NCBI GenBank assembly: GCA_016710015.1
Contig: JADJLR010000008.1
Coordinates: 62,001 to 126,000 of the forward strand
DNA from: Flavobacteriales bacterium
GTDB lineage: Bacteria > Bacteroidota > Bacteroidia > Flavobacteriales_F > PHOS-HE28
Direction of reading: 5' to 3'
DNA: 64,000 nt
The notes under the pieces are model-generated. The model did not search any database and was not told the DNA's origin. It saw nothing but the letters and a program-made list of their open reading frames with translations. The first letter of the stretch is position 1. Each line of letters starts with the position of its first letter. Below, one piece after another: positions 8,565-17,608 of this stretch. Position numbers and translations under genes: made by a program.

Positions 8565-9883
8565 TCGGCCGCGAGAATGTCGCCGCAAATTTCGATCGGC
8601 CGATACTGATCATGTATCTGCTGCTCATGTTCATGGGCTGGGCCAACATTTACTCCGCAGCCTACGATCCAGAGCACGCCAACATCTTCGACCAAAGCAA
8701 GGAGTACGGCAAGCAAGCTGTGTGGATGGCTGTGAGCCTTACTCTCGGTGCAGGGATCCTGTTGATACGCGGAGAGCTGTTCCGTGAGATGGCTTTCGGT
8801 ATCTACGGCTTCGTGATCCTGCTCCTCGTGGCCGTGCTTCTCTTCGGTAAAGAGGTGAATGGGGCAAAGGCCTGGTTCGCGATCGGCGGCTTCGGGATAC
8901 AGCCCGCTGAATTCGCCAAGTTCGCGACGGCACTTGCACTGTCCAGATACCTGAGCGGCTTGAAGGCCTTGGTGGACACGCGATCCCGAGTCATCAGCAC
9001 AGCGATCATCCTTTTCCCCGTAACACTGATCATGCTACAGCCCGATACGGGAACAGCGCTCGTCTCGGGGGCGTTCATCCTGGTACTCTACCGCGAAGGC
9101 CTTTCGGGTAACGTGCTCTTGCTCGGCATTCTCGCCGCTGTGCTCTCCATCCTTTCGCTGATCCTGAAGGAATCCTCCTTCGACCTCCCATTCACCGACA
9201 AGGTGCTAACGGGTCAGTATTTCCTGTTCGCCTTGATCACCGTGTTCACCGTTCTGGCGTGGTGGTTGGTGCGCAACCTCGTGGTGAAGCGTATGCGTAA
9301 GCGGTTGTACGGCCTCATCGTGGTGGGCTTCATCAGCTCTGCGGCCTTCATCGGCAGTGTGGACTACGCGTTCGAGAAAGTCTTGGCCACTCACCAACGC
9401 GATCGTATCCTGGTAATGCTCGGGCAAAAGGAGGATCCACAAGGCCTTGGCTACAATGTGAAACAGAGCCAGACCGCGATCGGTTCCGGCGGCTTCGCGG
9501 GAAAGGGTTATTTGGATGGAACGCTCACCAAATTCAAGTACGTGCCCATGCAAAGCACCGACTTCATCTTCTGTACCGTTGGTGAGGAATGGGGCTTCAT
9601 CGGTTCCGCGTTCGTGGTGATCCTGCTTACTGCGTTGATCCTGCGCATCATCCAGATCAGCGATCGACAGCGATCACGGTTCACGCGGATCTATGCATAT
9701 TGCGTGGCCAGCATCTTCTTCCTGCACCTGATGATCAACGTGGGCATGACCATCGGCCTCGCCCCCGTGATCGGCATTCCTCTGCCCTTCTTCAGCTACG
9801 GCGGCAGCAGCATGATCTCCTTTACCATCCTGCTCGGCATATTGCTGAGGTTGGATGCGGAGCGATTGAGCCAGTTGAGGTGA
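8561..9883 (+). CDS. rodA: Peptidoglycan glycosyltransferase RodA
   Basis: 440 residues of the SEDS family, with around ten membrane segments from about residue 17 (ILIMYLLLMFMGWANIYS) to about 425. Characteristic stretches include GIQPAEFAKFATALALSRYL, MLQPDTGTALV, and the C-terminal GIPLPFFSYGGSSM loop. The ATG at 8561 overlaps the mrdA stop (ATGA). RodA polymerises lipid II into glycan strands and pairs with PBP2. Some 40 residues longer than many RodA proteins because of an extended loop between mid-protein helices, as in other Bacteroidota. Confidence 0.97.
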   Translation: MIGRENVAANFDRPILIMYLLLMFMGWANIYSAAYDPEHANIFDQSKEYGKQAVWMAVSLTLGAGILLIRGELFREMAFGIYGFVILLLVAVLLFGKEVNGAKAWFAIGGFGIQPAEFAKFATALALSRYLSGLKALVDTRSRVISTAIILFPVTLIMLQPDTGTALVSGAFILVLYREGLSGNVLLLGILAAVLSILSLILKESSFDLPFTDKVLTGQYFLFALITVFTVLAWWLVRNLVVKRMRKRLYGLIVVGFISSAAFIGSVDYAFEKVLATHQRDRILVMLGQKEDPQGLGYNVKQSQTAIGSGGFAGKGYLDGTLTKFKYVPMQSTDFIFCTVGEEWGFIGSAFVVILLTALILRIIQISDRQRSRFTRIYAYCVASIFFLHLMINVGMTIGLAPVIGIPLPFFSYGGSSMISFTILLGILLRLDAERLSQLR

Positions 9884-9918
9884 AGCACTGAACTTCGTGG
9901 CACGCCGTTCTGGGACCA

Positions 9919-10557
9919 ATGATCCGGGCATCTTACGCATTGCTGGTCGTAACGCTTTCAACTGGTGCCAACGGTCAATGGGCAACTGGCCCGACGGGGC
10001 ACTTTTCATTGGATGAACGCGCCCGTAACGCAGCATATGGTGTCGGGGGACGGATCACCTATACGACCGCGCGGCGTTGGTCCTACCTCGGCGATTTGGA
10101 CATCGATGTTCCGCAATACACCAGTTGGGATCGCAGCTTTGGCGCTCGCGGAGCCTTGGCATTCGGTATCGCCCCATTCACGCGCCAACTAGGCCAGAAC
10201 ACCCGGTTCCAACTGGACATGAAGGTGGGTGCGTCCTGTCGTATCGGCCGTGAACGCCAACGCGCCTCTAAAGCGCATGGTTACTGGGGTGCTTTGGCCG
10301 ACGTGATGCACCGGACCACTCGCTATCAGTGGGAAACGACCGACCTGATTACCGGTTCAGTTCGCAGCGATCAAGGGACCACACACGGAACATGGCTCGT
10401 GATAACGCCGATCCTAGGGGCCCTATCCGGTGAGGGTCGAGGGCGCTTCTTCGCGGAGGTCTCACCCCTGTTGCGCCGCCAGATCGATGAACGAGTCGCG
10501 ACTTGGGAACTGCGTTACGTTCTGAGCGCGGGATATCTCTGGAGCTTAGGGGACTAA
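9919..10557 (+). CDS. Secreted hypothetical protein, probable beta-barrel
   Basis: 212 residues with a signal peptide at about 1-19 (MIRASYALLVVTLSTGANGQ). The mature part is rich in aromatic and alternating residues (GGRITYTTARRWSYLGDLDIDVP and similar), suggestive of an outer-membrane or periplasmic beta structure, and ends LSAGYLWSLGD rather than in a terminal Phe. No family recognised. It follows rodA by 35 bp and may be the last gene of that operon; it converges with the PpiD-like gene across a shared hairpin. Confidence 0.65.
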   Translation: MIRASYALLVVTLSTGANGQWATGPTGHFSLDERARNAAYGVGGRITYTTARRWSYLGDLDIDVPQYTSWDRSFGARGALAFGIAPFTRQLGQNTRFQLDMKVGASCRIGRERQRASKAHGYWGALADVMHRTTRYQWETTDLITGSVRSDQGTTHGTWLVITPILGALSGEGRGRFFAEVSPLLRRQIDERVATWELRYVLSAGYLWSLGD

Positions 10558-10592
10558 AAAGAGGAAGGCCGTGGTAAAACCCGGCCTTCCTC
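10556..10592 (-). terminator. Rho-independent terminator for the PpiD-like gene
   Basis: Perfect 11-bp stem (GAGGAAGGCCG at 10561-10571 with CGGCCTTCCTC at 10582-10592) and a 10-nt loop. On the minus strand the hairpin is followed by TTTTT (10560-10556), just before the convergent gene's end. It may also stop plus-strand transcription from rodA and the gene after it, though the T-run is only on the minus side. Confidence 0.85.
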
Positions 10593-10608
10593 AATGCGTG
10601 ATCAGGAC

Positions 10609-12693
10609 TCAGTAATACTTGCTCCGCTCGTCCGTTACGCCAATGGCTTCCTTCATTGCGTTGAAGAGGCCGCCATCCACACGGGACTGTGCGCGTTGCA
10701 CGAGGCTTGCTTTGTCGATGTTCAGGTCCTCCGGTTCCGGCGCAGCGGTCTTATTCGTCATACTGGCTACATAGACGGCCGTTTCGCCGGTCAGCGGCAC
10801 GCTGGTCTGGCTGCTCTCCAAGCCGAAGATCTTGCCCACCACTTCGTATTCGCTGTATCCGCCTGGGATGCTGAAGCCGTTGTAGCTCATTTCTGTAGCA
10901 CTCTGCACCGATCCCCCTAGCTCCGTGGCCAATGCGTTCAGGTCCGTCTTGCCCTGCATCTTGGCCACCCATGCCTCAGCCTTCTTCTGCTTCACCACTT
11001 CCTTTGTAAAGACTTCGCGCACATCTTCCAGTTGTGGCGCACCGGCTTCGCGGATCCCCGTAAGGATCGCCACAACGTAGCTATCGCCACTCTGGATGGG
11101 CTCGCTCACCTTTCCGACCTCCGCACGGTTGACCCAAGAGACGAGGCTGTTGGCATCCTGAAGACCAGGCACGAAGCGCGAATCGCTCCGCAGCTCATCC
11201 ACGGGTGTCACTTGCAAGCCTAGCTCCTCACCGGACTTCTTGAACAGGTCCAGATCGGTATTGCGGAGGCTGAAATCGTTGGCCTTCTTGTACACCTCCT
11301 TGAATGTGGCAGGGGATGGCTTCATGGTCCGCTCGATGGATGCCACACGACGCTCCTGACGGCTACGTTGACCCAACACTTCCACGATATGGAAGCCGTA
11401 ATCGGTCTTAGCGACCGTGATCGCACCTACCTTCTCATCGAAGCTCGCTGCGGTGAATTCCGGCACCATCTTTTGCTTATCGAACCAATCGTACACTCCA
11501 CCTTTCTCTTTGGTGTTGGAACCGGGATCTTCGCTGAACTTCACCACGAGGTCCTCGAACTTACTGGGGTCGCGCTTCACAACGGCCAAGATGCTGTCGG
11601 CCTTCGCCTTCTGCTCTTCCTCGGTCTTCCCGTTCTGCGTGCTGAGCAAGATGTGGCGTACACGGGCTTCTGGCACATCGGCCAGTTCCTCCACTTTCAC
11701 CAATTTCCATTGTTCGCCTTCTTGAAAAGGCCCAACGACCGTGCCCACAGCACCATTCGCGATCAGTGAATCGTTCTGTGCATCGGCCGTGCCTTCTAGA
11801 TAAGGTGCCTTGTTGTACGTGCGCGATTCGCTATTTCCGGAGACGAAGAGGCTATCGTTCGAACTGTTCTCGAACGCCACGCGCAACTGGTCCAACTCAT
11901 CCATGGTTGCCTGGCGATCGGCATCCGATGCGGTCACGGGGAGGGTCACGTACTCGAACTTACGCGAAGCCAGTTGCTTGTATTTCCGGTCGCCCTTGTG
12001 TTGGTCGTAGTAACGTCGCAAGCTTTGATCATCCACCGTGTAGAGGCTATCGGGTTCGCTGTCGTAACGCTTGGCTACGAAGTTGAAGGTGGCTTTGGTA
12101 TTCTTCGCGAGGTAGTCATCCTTGGCCTGCGCGCTGTTCACGAATACGCTCTTCTTCACCAGATTCGTGTACTTCGCGTACAAACGGTTCTCGGTGATAC
12201 GTCGCTTCTGGAGTTCGTGGTACACGGGAGCGTTCAACTGAACGCTGCTGAAGTATTGTTGCAACTTCTCCGTGCTCGGCTGCCCGTCCTCCCCTTGGAA
12301 GTTGGGTTGGTTCTTGAATTCAGGCAAGATATTCTGGCCGAAGCGGATATCATCGTACTCCCCCTTGGTGAGACTGAAGCCGGCTCCTTCCACCTGCGTA
12401 AGCATCACTTTCTCCTTCAGCACTTCCTGCCAAACACTGTTGCGCACTTGCTCGGTCATCTGAGCATTCACCTGTTGGCCGAAATCATTCCGATAGCTTT
12501 CGATCTCGTCGTTCACACGACGCTCGTACTCCATCGCACTGATCTCTTCGTCACCAACGGTGCCTAGGACCTGGTCCTGCCGACCACTACCGCGGCCGCT
12601 GAACAAGTCCGTTAGGATGAAAGCCGCCATGGCTCCACCGATGATCACCAACAACAAACCGCTTCGTTCGCGGATACTACCGATAATGGCCAT
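10609..12693 (-). CDS. PpiD-like membrane-anchored peptidylprolyl isomerase/chaperone
   Basis: 694 residues from the ATG at 12693. The frame is open to a TTG at 12717, but that codon sits inside a perfect -7 element, so the ATG is preferred; it gives MAIIGSIRERSGLL followed by one membrane helix (about 12-30). A SurA-N/PpiD-type chaperone region (about 35-330) is followed by a parvulin (PpiC) domain (about 345-450) with RVRHILLST and YGFHIVEV. PpiD proteins help fold outer-membrane proteins leaving the Sec translocon. The gene ends the coaX-lptC-hemolysin cluster seen in many Bacteroidota. Confidence 0.9.
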   Translation of the reverse strand: MAIIGSIRERSGLLLVIIGGAMAAFILTDLFSGRGSGRQDQVLGTVGDEEISAMEYERRVNDEIESYRNDFGQQVNAQMTEQVRNSVWQEVLKEKVMLTQVEGAGFSLTKGEYDDIRFGQNILPEFKNQPNFQGEDGQPSTEKLQQYFSSVQLNAPVYHELQKRRITENRLYAKYTNLVKKSVFVNSAQAKDDYLAKNTKATFNFVAKRYDSEPDSLYTVDDQSLRRYYDQHKGDRKYKQLASRKFEYVTLPVTASDADRQATMDELDQLRVAFENSSNDSLFVSGNSESRTYNKAPYLEGTADAQNDSLIANGAVGTVVGPFQEGEQWKLVKVEELADVPEARVRHILLSTQNGKTEEEQKAKADSILAVVKRDPSKFEDLVVKFSEDPGSNTKEKGGVYDWFDKQKMVPEFTAASFDEKVGAITVAKTDYGFHIVEVLGQRSRQERRVASIERTMKPSPATFKEVYKKANDFSLRNTDLDLFKKSGEELGLQVTPVDELRSDSRFVPGLQDANSLVSWVNRAEVGKVSEPIQSGDSYVVAILTGIREAGAPQLEDVREVFTKEVVKQKKAEAWVAKMQGKTDLNALATELGGSVQSATEMSYNGFSIPGGYSEYEVVGKIFGLESSQTSVPLTGETAVYVASMTNKTAAPEPEDLNIDKASLVQRAQSRVDGGLFNAMKEAIGVTDERSKYY

Positions 12694-12714
12694 TACCTTC
12701 TTGGAATAGGGCTG

Positions 12715-12722
12715 CAAATATA
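12715..12722 (-). promoter_or_regulatory. Bacteroidota -7 promoter element (PpiD-like gene)
   Basis: TATATTTG on the minus strand matches TAnnTTTG exactly and lies 21 bp upstream of the ATG at 12693. No clear -33 TTG at standard spacing was seen. It overlaps the alternative TTG start, arguing against that start. Confidence 0.6.
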
Positions 12723-12819
12723 GGCGGATGGAAGGTACCGGGCGGATGCCTTCTACCCTTCTGAGTATGAATCGATTGAAAGCGACCCGAATGCAGTATC
12801 GGATCCTTTTGGACCCTGA

Positions 12820-14103
12820 TCACTCCAAGAAGCCCAACTCCGGGTCGGTCACTTCCATGCGCACAAGGTCCATCCGGCCGTGTACCACTTGTGCAATGGT
12901 GAACCGGAACGGCGCTAGTTCCAGCACCTGTCCTTGGTCCGGGATGGTGCCGGTGGTGTGCATGATGTAACCGGCAAGCGTGTCGTACTCCTCGCTTTCC
13001 GGCAAATTCAATCGGTGTGCTTCGATCAGGTGGGCCACTTCCATGCGGGCACTGAAGAGGAATTCGTTCGGTCCGAGCCGCTCTTCCACTTCTTCCAAGG
13101 TATCGTGCTCATCCTCGATATCCCCTACGATGGTCTCCACCACATCCTCCATGGTGAGTATGCCTGCGGTACCGCCGAATTCGTCCACCACCACGGCCAC
13201 GTGGGTGCGTTGCTTGATGAACATTTGCAACGCCTCATCCGCAGGCATGGTGCCCGGTATGAAGTTCACCGGACGCATGACCGCCCGGATGGTACGTGGA
13301 TTCCGGAACAGTTCGTAACCGTGAACATAGCCCAATATATTGTCAAGATTGTCCTTGTGGATGAGCAGCTTACTCATGCCGCTATCGATGAAACGTTGCC
13401 GAAGGTCCTCGACCGGATCATCCACTTCCATCGCTTCGATCTCGGCGCGCGGCACCATCAATTCGCGCACTTTGGTGTTGCTCAGTTCCAAGGTGTTTCG
13501 GAAATACTCCACCTCGGCATCCATGGTGGTGGCATTGGTCTGGCCGTTGCCCACGTCCTTCAAGAAATCGTTCAGGTCGATCCGCCCGAAGGCCACTTGG
13601 CCGGGTTTGCTGGGTATCCCGAAGAGGCGTAGGATCACTTCGCTCATGCCGGTCATCACCATCATGGGCAACCACAGCACGAAGTACAGCACCTGGAGCG
13701 GTATGGCAAAGAAGCCCAGCGAACGACTGGGGTCGATGCGGAAGAGCACCTTGGGCAGGAATTCCGCGAAAATGAGGATGATCAGCGTGCTGATGGAGGT
13801 TTGCGCCACCAGCACGAACACATGCCCGAGCGCGAAGCCACGCAACCATGGTTCCAGCAATTGAGCCATCAGGATGCCATACAACACCAAGGCGATGTTG
13901 TTCCCTACCAACAACGCACCAATGACTCGTCCCGGACGTTTGAGCATGACCGAGACCAGCCGCGCCCAAATGGCACCCCGCTTCCGTTCCAACTCGATAT
14001 AGAGCTTGTTGCTGCTGACAAAAGCGATCTCCAGGCCAGAGCACAAGGCGGAGACCACCACTGAGGCGACTACGAGAACAAGATCGATTCCGAGGATTGA
14101 CAA
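12820..14103 (-). CDS. Hemolysin-family CNNM/CBS-domain membrane protein (GldE-like)
   Basis: 427 residues. DUF21/CNNM transmembrane domain (about 1-190, with several helices and the GLEIAFVSSNKL motif), then a CBS pair (about 205-330, containing VPRAEIEAMEVDD and the VVVDEFGGTAGILTMEDVVE signature) and a C-terminal CorC/HlyC domain (about 345-425). Family members are implicated in Mg/Co transport; in gliding Flavobacteria the paralogue GldE has the same architecture. The position between lptC and ppiD is a common arrangement in Bacteroidota. Whether this copy serves ion transport or gliding cannot be told from sequence alone. Confidence 0.9.
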   Translation of the reverse strand: MSILGIDLVLVVASVVVSALCSGLEIAFVSSNKLYIELERKRGAIWARLVSVMLKRPGRVIGALLVGNNIALVLYGILMAQLLEPWLRGFALGHVFVLVAQTSISTLIILIFAEFLPKVLFRIDPSRSLGFFAIPLQVLYFVLWLPMMVMTGMSEVILRLFGIPSKPGQVAFGRIDLNDFLKDVGNGQTNATTMDAEVEYFRNTLELSNTKVRELMVPRAEIEAMEVDDPVEDLRQRFIDSGMSKLLIHKDNLDNILGYVHGYELFRNPRTIRAVMRPVNFIPGTMPADEALQMFIKQRTHVAVVVDEFGGTAGILTMEDVVETIVGDIEDEHDTLEEVEERLGPNEFLFSARMEVAHLIEAHRLNLPESEEYDTLAGYIMHTTGTIPDQGQVLELAPFRFTIAQVVHGRMDLVRMEVTDPELGFLE

Positions 14104-14144
14104 AGTCTGGAGCGGTCAAAGCCGCAGGTGCGAAGATAGAAGGC

Positions 14145-14357
14145 TCAGGATCGGTCGTTCTCCCGATCCACCATCGCTTCCAGCCGACCGCGCATGAAAC
14201 GCCGGAAGAAATACATGGCCAAGGCGATGCCCGGGAACCACAACCATTGCATGGCAGCATCGAAACCCTGCTGCACCATGACCCACACCGCTGCGGCCGC
14301 CGTGCCGATGGCCACCGCCAGCCAAAAGTGCTCCATGAACCTATTCACCTTGCGCAT
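14145..14357 (-). CDS. Small inner-membrane protein downstream of lptC
   Basis: 70 residues with two probable membrane helices (about 9-27 and 36-50) and a charged C-terminus (RRFMRGRLEAMVDRENDRS). The ATG at 14357 overlaps the 3' end of lptC by 17 nt; an alternative in-frame Met lies at 14336. A small membrane ORF at this place in the coaX-lptC-hemolysin cluster is common in Bacteroidota but unnamed. Function unknown. Confidence 0.7.
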   Translation of the reverse strand: MRKVNRFMEHFWLAVAIGTAAAAVWVMVQQGFDAAMQWLWFPGIALAMYFFRRFMRGRLEAMVDRENDRS

Positions 14358-14919
14358 CGGTCGCTAAGGTATCATCCTGCATGTATAGCTGGCCGGTGAT
14401 CCGGTGGATGACGTATTGGCTAAAATCCTCCGCCGCATCCAGCCCCATGCCATGGATCACATCGGGTCCCCGTTGGATCCGTACGGCCTTGTCCGTAGTT
14501 ACCCGGGCACTGTCTTCGTGCCAGGTCAATTGTTCGGTCTCCAGCCGTTCGCCCTTGGCATTCACGAACACCACTTGCTCGAAGACCTCCATGCGTTTCT
14601 CCTTGGGCAAGATGAGTCCACGACGCGCCGTTAGGACGCTCTCCTTGCCGGGTTCGTCGCCATAGAAGACCAACTCCACCCCTTCGGTCATCTCGGTGCG
14701 CTTGGGATCGGCCCATTCAGAGATCCGCCCGGCGCGCAAGCGATTGCGCACAACACCAGAATCCGTGTACAGGTATTCCGCCTCGTACGTGATCCGTTCC
14801 GGCGAAGTACCGGCCACCTCCACCGCCGCCACGCGATCCAGATCATTCTTGCAGGAAATGAACATTCCCACCCCGATCAGGATGGGAATGCTCCACACGT
14901 TAACGTTTCGCTGCACCAC
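14341..14919 (-). CDS. lptC: LPS export protein LptC
   Basis: 192 residues with an N-terminal hydrophobic segment ending in a lipobox-like FISC (cysteine near residue 23), then the LptC/OstA-like beta-jellyroll (about 40-185) with repeated strands such as TEGVELVFYGDE and RRGLILPKEKRMEVFEQVVF. LptC passes lipopolysaccharide from the LptBFG ABC transporter toward LptA. The start is GTG, overlapping the upstream TPR gene's TAG by one base (TAGTG); another GTG codon follows immediately. Bacteroidota LptC proteins are often predicted lipoproteins as here. Confidence 0.85.
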   Translation of the reverse strand: MVQRNVNVWSIPILIGVGMFISCKNDLDRVAAVEVAGTSPERITYEAEYLYTDSGVVRNRLRAGRISEWADPKRTEMTEGVELVFYGDEPGKESVLTARRGLILPKEKRMEVFEQVVFVNAKGERLETEQLTWHEDSARVTTDKAVRIQRGPDVIHGMGLDAAEDFSQYVIHRITGQLYMQDDTLATDAQGE

Positions 14920-16238
14920 TATGGCTTGCGGGTACGTACGGTGGTGGTCTCGTTGGATCCCCCGCAGGCCACCTGTACACTCTTCCCGTCGGTGAGTTGG
15001 TGGAAGAAGGCCTCCGCTTGCGTAGGGAAACGACCTGCCGCGCTAGCCATACGGTCGTTCGCCTTATCGGCTACGCTCGGGTCCAGGCTCTTGGCACGTT
15101 GGTAATAATCGTAGGCCAACCAGTATGCGCCCCAATTATCCGGTGCTTCACAACCAGCCGCCGTGGCCGCGATCGCATTCCCGATCAGGATCAAGGCCTC
15201 ACCGTTCTTCGGCTCTGCTTGCAGCACTTGGTTCGCGAAACTGCGCGATTGGCTGTTGTTACCCGCAGCGCTGGCCACCTGACCAGCCTTCAGTAGGTAC
15301 TTGGTACGATCCGGACAATTCGGGCAGAGTTCCGCAGCTTCCTTCATGTACTTCAGCGAGCCGCTCATATCGCCACTGCGCGCCAGCATCATGCCGAGGC
15401 TATAGGCACTTTCCGCGCTAGGGTTGGCACGGTGTACCTCTTCGGCCATCGGGCGGTAGATCGCCTCATCCGTGCAATCCTTCCCGTTCAGCACTTTCAA
15501 CAGGCGTGTCTTCAGCTCGATGTCCGCAGGCTTGGCCGCGACCATGTCCTTGACGATGCGACCGATGTCGGCACACTCGGCCACACTGAAGAAGAGGCTG
15601 TTCACGGCATCGCGGGCAGTGATCCAATACCCCCTGTCGGTCTCCTTGAGGTCCTTGGCCAAATTGGCTTCGATATGACCGATGACGATCACGTACTCCG
15701 ATAGCATTTGATCCTTCGTGGCTTCGCCCTTGGCGTACATGCAGTTCAGCGCTTGGTAATAGGAACTCAGGGTAATGTCCGAACTCTTCTCCCCACCCAA
15801 TTCAACGGATTCCTTCAACACCTCGTGGGCCGCTTTGCAATCGTCCGCGCCATAGGAAAGCATGTCCTGTCCTTTGCGCCCCAGCACATAGGCCTTCTCC
15901 CCGAAATTGGCGATCCGCAGGTCGTGGGTCATGAAAAGTGAGTCCGTTAAGGCCTTCTTCCGGGCCTCGTCCTTTTCTTCGCTCAATAGGCTCTTCAGAA
16001 TGGTAGCACCGTCCACGTACATCTTCTTGCTGGATGCGGGGCATGTGGCCACTACTTCCCTCCACGGGCCGTACGCATCTGCGTAGGCATCCAGTTTGAA
16101 GGCCTCTTGGTACAGCGAGAGGTTGCGCACACACTTCACGCTATCGTCCGGTGTGGCACCATACTTGGGTTGCGCGACCGTGGTTCCAACGAGCAAGATC
16201 GTTGCTCCTAGGCCTGCGATGCGATTCAACTGCTTCAT
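14919..16238 (-). CDS. Periplasmic TPR-repeat protein
   Basis: 439 residues from the ATG at 16238, whose ATGA overlaps the upstream OMP stop. A signal peptide (about 1-20, ending TTVAQ) precedes an alpha-helical protein with repeated helix pairs. TPR-like motifs are clearest at about 265-380 (for example ESAYSLGMMLARSGDMSGSL and TKYLLKAGQVASAAGN). Such a protein regularly sits between the coaX-linked OMP gene and lptC in Bacteroidota, so a scaffold role in envelope assembly is plausible but unproven. Confidence 0.8.
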   Translation of the reverse strand: MKQLNRIAGLGATILLVGTTVAQPKYGATPDDSVKCVRNLSLYQEAFKLDAYADAYGPWREVVATCPASSKKMYVDGATILKSLLSEEKDEARKKALTDSLFMTHDLRIANFGEKAYVLGRKGQDMLSYGADDCKAAHEVLKESVELGGEKSSDITLSSYYQALNCMYAKGEATKDQMLSEYVIVIGHIEANLAKDLKETDRGYWITARDAVNSLFFSVAECADIGRIVKDMVAAKPADIELKTRLLKVLNGKDCTDEAIYRPMAEEVHRANPSAESAYSLGMMLARSGDMSGSLKYMKEAAELCPNCPDRTKYLLKAGQVASAAGNNSQSRSFANQVLQAEPKNGEALILIGNAIAATAAGCEAPDNWGAYWLAYDYYQRAKSLDPSVADKANDRMASAAGRFPTQAEAFFHQLTDGKSVQVACGGSNETTTVRTRKP

Positions 16239-17608
16239 TCTATCCGTCTTTTTTTGAACCAATTTTCTCGAATGTCCGGTGTGATGGTGAGTCCAATGAA
16301 CCAAGCCGCGTATCGCTCTCGGAGTAGACCATCCGAGGTGGTACCTCGTTCGCCTAGTTCCGCACCCAAGTTCAACCTGGATCGCGTGATACTCCCCATC
16401 ACGGGTAGCGATAAGCCAAAAGACATGCCGATCTCCTGGAGCTGGTGCCCATCCACCACCAAATAATCGTCATTGAATCGCGCACCGGCACGGTAAGTCG
16501 TTCGTTCCCAGAATGTTCCACCACGTTCACCAGCAGGTCTGAAGCTTGCGCCCAACATGTACGATGTGCTGGATGCCAACTGGCTGGGCAAGGTGTAATC
16601 CTCCACGCTTACCGTGAGTTTGCGCCAATCCCGCTGTTTCACTTCCGCAGAAACGGTCCAATGCAGGTTGAATACGGTGAGGCCGAGGCCTATTCCCAAC
16701 GGTAATCCCACGGAACCTTTGCTGCCGATCGCGATGAACGAGGTATCGATAGGGAATTCCACACCGGAGCTGCTCTGTGCGAAGGTGTTGACGAGATCGG
16801 TGCGCTGGGCGCTCAAATTCGCTGGCAACTCGAATGCAGCTCCCACCAAGAAATGGGTCGCACGGTCGTCCGAGGTCCGGCGCTTCCGAAGATCGCCTTG
16901 GAATTGGATACCGAGGTTGGCCACCGGATCACGTACGACCAACGAGGAAAAGATGCTGGAGTTGTAGTAGCCCAGTCCAGATGGATAGTAGACCTTTCGT
17001 GACTCTTCGATCCGCCCGAAGACATAGCCCAAGTTCGCACCCACGGAAAGACGGTGTCCATTGTACAACGAATCCCGCTTCTCCAGGAGCGTTCGGCCCA
17101 TTCCGAGGAAGGCCCTGTTCAATCCTCCATCGCCGGTGTACTGGTAGCGCACACCCGCGACATCACTGGGTTGGCTCGTGGTACTGATGTTATAGCCTAC
17201 GGTGCTCATCGGAGCTAAACCAAGGGCCATACCCCATTTCCCGTTTCCGAAGGGGACCCCCAACGTCAACCCCAAAAGGCCTACCTGCCTGCCGTTGCTC
17301 TCCGTTCCGGAGGAACTGTACTTACTGGACCGCACTACGAGTCCTTGTTCGAAGGTGGTGCGCTGCAAAAAGGCATAGGATGCCGGGTTGGTGTAGGTCA
17401 CGCTCACCGGATCGACCACCGCCACGCCTAGGCCACCCATCATGGCTTGGGAAACTTGGCCAGTGCCGGACAGTTCGCCCAAGCCATAGGCCGAATAGGG
17501 CGAACCACTACCCTGCTGGGCTTGTGCCAGAAGAGCCTGCGGTGCCAAAAGGCAGAACACCCCCAGTGAGCGCGCGGTGATGTTGAAGCAGGGCATGATA
17601 TCCTTCAA
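16235..17608 (-). CDS. Outer-membrane beta-barrel protein (FadL/OMP P1-like)
   Basis: 457 residues. The signal peptide (about 1-28) ends near LLAQAQQ, followed by GSPYSAYGLGELSG, a typical N-terminus for this Bacteroidota outer-membrane family. Alternating Gly/aromatic strands run to the end. The start may be the ATG at 17608 or the one at 17593; with either, the gene overlaps the 3' end of coaX out of frame by about 86-101 nt. The 3' end overlaps the TPR gene (ATGA). Substrate unknown; conserved placement suggests an envelope-assembly or transport role. Confidence 0.8.
   Translation of the reverse strand: MKDIMPCFNITARSLGVFCLLAPQALLAQAQQGSGSPYSAYGLGELSGTGQVSQAMMGGLGVAVVDPVSVTYTNPASYAFLQRTTFEQGLVVRSSKYSSSGTESNGRQVGLLGLTLGVPFGNGKWGMALGLAPMSTVGYNISTTSQPSDVAGVRYQYTGDGGLNRAFLGMGRTLLEKRDSLYNGHRLSVGANLGYVFGRIEESRKVYYPSGLGYYNSSIFSSLVVRDPVANLGIQFQGDLRKRRTSDDRATHFLVGAAFELPANLSAQRTDLVNTFAQSSSGVEFPIDTSFIAIGSKGSVGLPLGIGLGLTVFNLHWTVSAEVKQRDWRKLTVSVEDYTLPSQLASSTSYMLGASFRPAGERGGTFWERTTYRAGARFNDDYLVVDGHQLQEIGMSFGLSLPVMGSITRSRLNLGAELGERGTTSDGLLRERYAAWFIGLTITPDIRENWFKKRRIE

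Noticed and set aside
12694..12717. Longer N-terminus of the PpiD-like protein from TTG 12717
   Set aside because: The TTG forms the end of a perfect -7 promoter element and the extra residues are not expected in the family.
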